From contig NC_089184.1 in assembly GCF_947507565.1 (NCBI RefSeq), positions 1,488,001-1,552,000 on the forward strand: a stretch of 64,000 nt of DNA, read 5' to 3'. Numbering within the stretch: the first letter of the stretch is position 1; each line of letters begins with the position of its first letter. Below are positions 62,690 to 64,000 of this stretch, one piece after another. This DNA comes from Oscarella lobularis. Taxonomy: Eukaryota > Porifera > Homoscleromorpha > Homosclerophorida > Oscarellidae. The translations under genes and the position numbers were made by a program. Below the pieces are notes generated by a model that saw only the letters and a list, made by a program, of their open reading frames with translations, was not told the origin of the DNA and ran no database searches.

Positions 62690-64000
62690 TTAAATTGAGG
62701 GACTAATCTTTGATTCATAGGGCCTAAATATTAAATTGAGGGACTAATCTTTGATTCTAAAGGCCTACACTTTAAACTGAGGACATAATCTTTGATTCAC
62801 AGGGCCTAACTATTAAATTGAGGACATCATCTTTGATTTTATTAAAGACCTAAGTATTAAATTTAGGGCCTAATTTATGATTCTAAAAGATAAATATTAA
62901 ATTGAGGACCTAATCTTTGATTAAAAAAGACTAAATAATAAATTGAGGGCCTAATCTTTGATTCCAAAGGCCTAAGTATTAAATTGAGGGCCTAATTTAT
63001 GATTCTAAAGGATCAATATTAAATTGAGGGCCTAATCTTTGATTAAAAAAGACTAAATAATAAATTGAGGGCCTAATCTTTGATTCCAAAGGCCTAAGTA
63101 TTAAATTGAGGGCCTAATTTATGATTCTAAAAGATAAATATTAAATTGAGGGCCTAATCTTTGATTCACAGGGCCTAAATATTAAATTGAGGGACTAATC
63201 TTTGATTCATAGGGCCTAAATATTAAATTGAGGGACTAATCTTTGATTCTAAAGGCCTACATTTTAAATTGAGGGCCTAATCTTTGATTATAAAGTCCTA
63301 CAAATTAAATTGAGGGCCTAATATTTGATTCCAAAGGCCTAAACTTTAAATTGAGGGCATAATCTTTGATTCACAGGGCCTAAATATTAAATTGAGGGAC
63401 TAATCTTTGATTCTAAAGGCCTAAGTATTAAATTAAGAGCCTAAGTATTAAATTGAGGGCCTAATTTATTATTCTAAAGGATAAATATTAAATTGAGGAA
63501 CTAATCTTTGATTATAAAGGCCGAAATATTAAATTGAGGGCCTAATCTTTGATTCTAAAAGCCTACATTTTAAATTGAGGGCCTAATCTTTGATTCACAG
63601 GGCTTAAATAATAAATTGAGGGACTAATCTTTGATTATAAAGGCCTAAATATTAAATTGAGGGCCTAATCTTTGATTCACAGGGCATAAATATTAAATTG
63701 AGGGCCTAATCTTTGATTCTAAAGGCCTAAGTATTAAATTGAGGGCCTAATTTATGATTCTAAAGGATAAATATTAAATTGAGGGCCTAATCTTTGATTC
63801 ACAGGGCCTAAATATTAAATTGAGCACATAATCTTTGATTATAAAGGCCTAAATATTAAATTGAGGGCCTAATCTTTGATTCTAAAAGCCTACATTTTAA
63901 ATTGAGGGCCTAATCTTTGATTCACAGGACCTAAATATTAAATTGAGGGACTAATCTTTGATTCATAGAGCCTAAATATTAAATTGAGGGACTAATCTTT
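62690..64000. repeat. long-range duplication of the array (6,665-bp offset)
   Basis: Collinear with about 56025-57335 at a constant offset of 6,665 bp, including the rare variant ATCATCTTTGATTTTATTAA (56159 and 62824). No indel is seen up to the window end. Confidence 0.8.

Larger units (their letters stand above)
37170..64000. repeat. satellite array, monomer about 41 bp, with higher-order structure (continues past window)
   Basis: About 26.6 kb of sequenced satellite, roughly 650 monomers. A typical unit is CTTTGATTCACAGGGCCTAA followed by ATATTAAATTGAGGGCCTAAT. Recurrent variants differ in the segment after GATT: CACAGGGCCTAAATATT, CTAAAGGCCTACATTTT, CTAAAGGCCTAAGTATT, ATAAAGTCCTACAAATT, and a slightly shorter CTAAAGGATAAATATT. 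All share TTAAATTGAGG and TAATCTTTGATT. Variants recur in fixed orders over hundreds to thousands of bases. The array is AT-rich compared with the genes and begins directly where the minisatellite ends. Stops are dense in every frame. Confidence 0.97.

Noticed and set aside
37170-64000. Regular repeats resembling a CRISPR array
   Set aside because: Monomers are contiguous and degenerate with no unique spacers, and the genome is clearly eukaryotic.
37170-64000. Telomeric or subtelomeric end
   Set aside because: TTTAGGGCC occurs within some monomers, but there is no tandem TTAGGG tract.

Overview
The window is eukaryotic and metazoan. It holds about 35.7 kb of very gene-dense, intron-rich sequence followed by about 28 kb of tandem repeats. 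The genes belong to animal families (receptor-type coiled-coil/fibrinogen-like protein, tropomyosin, gamma-synergin, NK-like homeobox, MEK5, LINS1, PTPN9). Most introns are only about 50-80 bp, intergenic gaps are often under 150 bp, and exon boundaries can be read by eye from GT..AG plus family similarity. This fits a compact early-branching animal genome, and a homoscleromorph sponge would be my first guess. That is inference; no species-diagnostic sequence was checked.

Gene region, left to right: PTPN9-like CRAL-TRIO/phosphatase (minus, cut by the left edge, catalytic domain outside); SEC24-type COPII cargo adaptor (minus); sialate O-acetylesterase (plus, one exon); GH27 alpha-galactosidase family enzyme (plus, with a probable 6-nt microexon); LINS1-like (minus); tropomyosin (plus); CHAF1A, the CAF-1 large subunit (minus); USO1/p115 (minus); gamma-synergin SYNRG (plus, divergent from USO1 across 78 bp); an NK-like homeobox gene (minus); MAP2K5/MEK5 (minus); an unrecognised 210-residue ORF (plus); cyclophilin B PPIB (minus); and a type II membrane coiled-coil protein with two fibrinogen-like modules (minus). 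Three of these (SEC24, USO1, SYNRG) act in the secretory and trans-Golgi vesicle pathway. SIAE and the GH27 enzyme are neighbours on one strand and both trim glycans. Whether either grouping matters is untested.

Two abnormally long introns (1.2-1.3 kb, in SEC24 and in the fibrinogen-like gene) each contain a copy of one interspersed repeat, in the same orientation.

From about 35.88 kb the sequence becomes repetitive. First comes a 15-bp minisatellite built on the palindrome GACAATTGTC, which switches orientation twice and encloses a four-copy 36-bp repeat. From about 37.17 kb to the window end there is an AT-rich satellite with a monomer of about 41 bp. It contains several kb-scale internal duplications (higher-order structure) and is interrupted by an exactly 200-base run of N. 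No coding potential is seen in the satellite. It continues past the right edge and could be centromeric, pericentromeric or another heterochromatic array.
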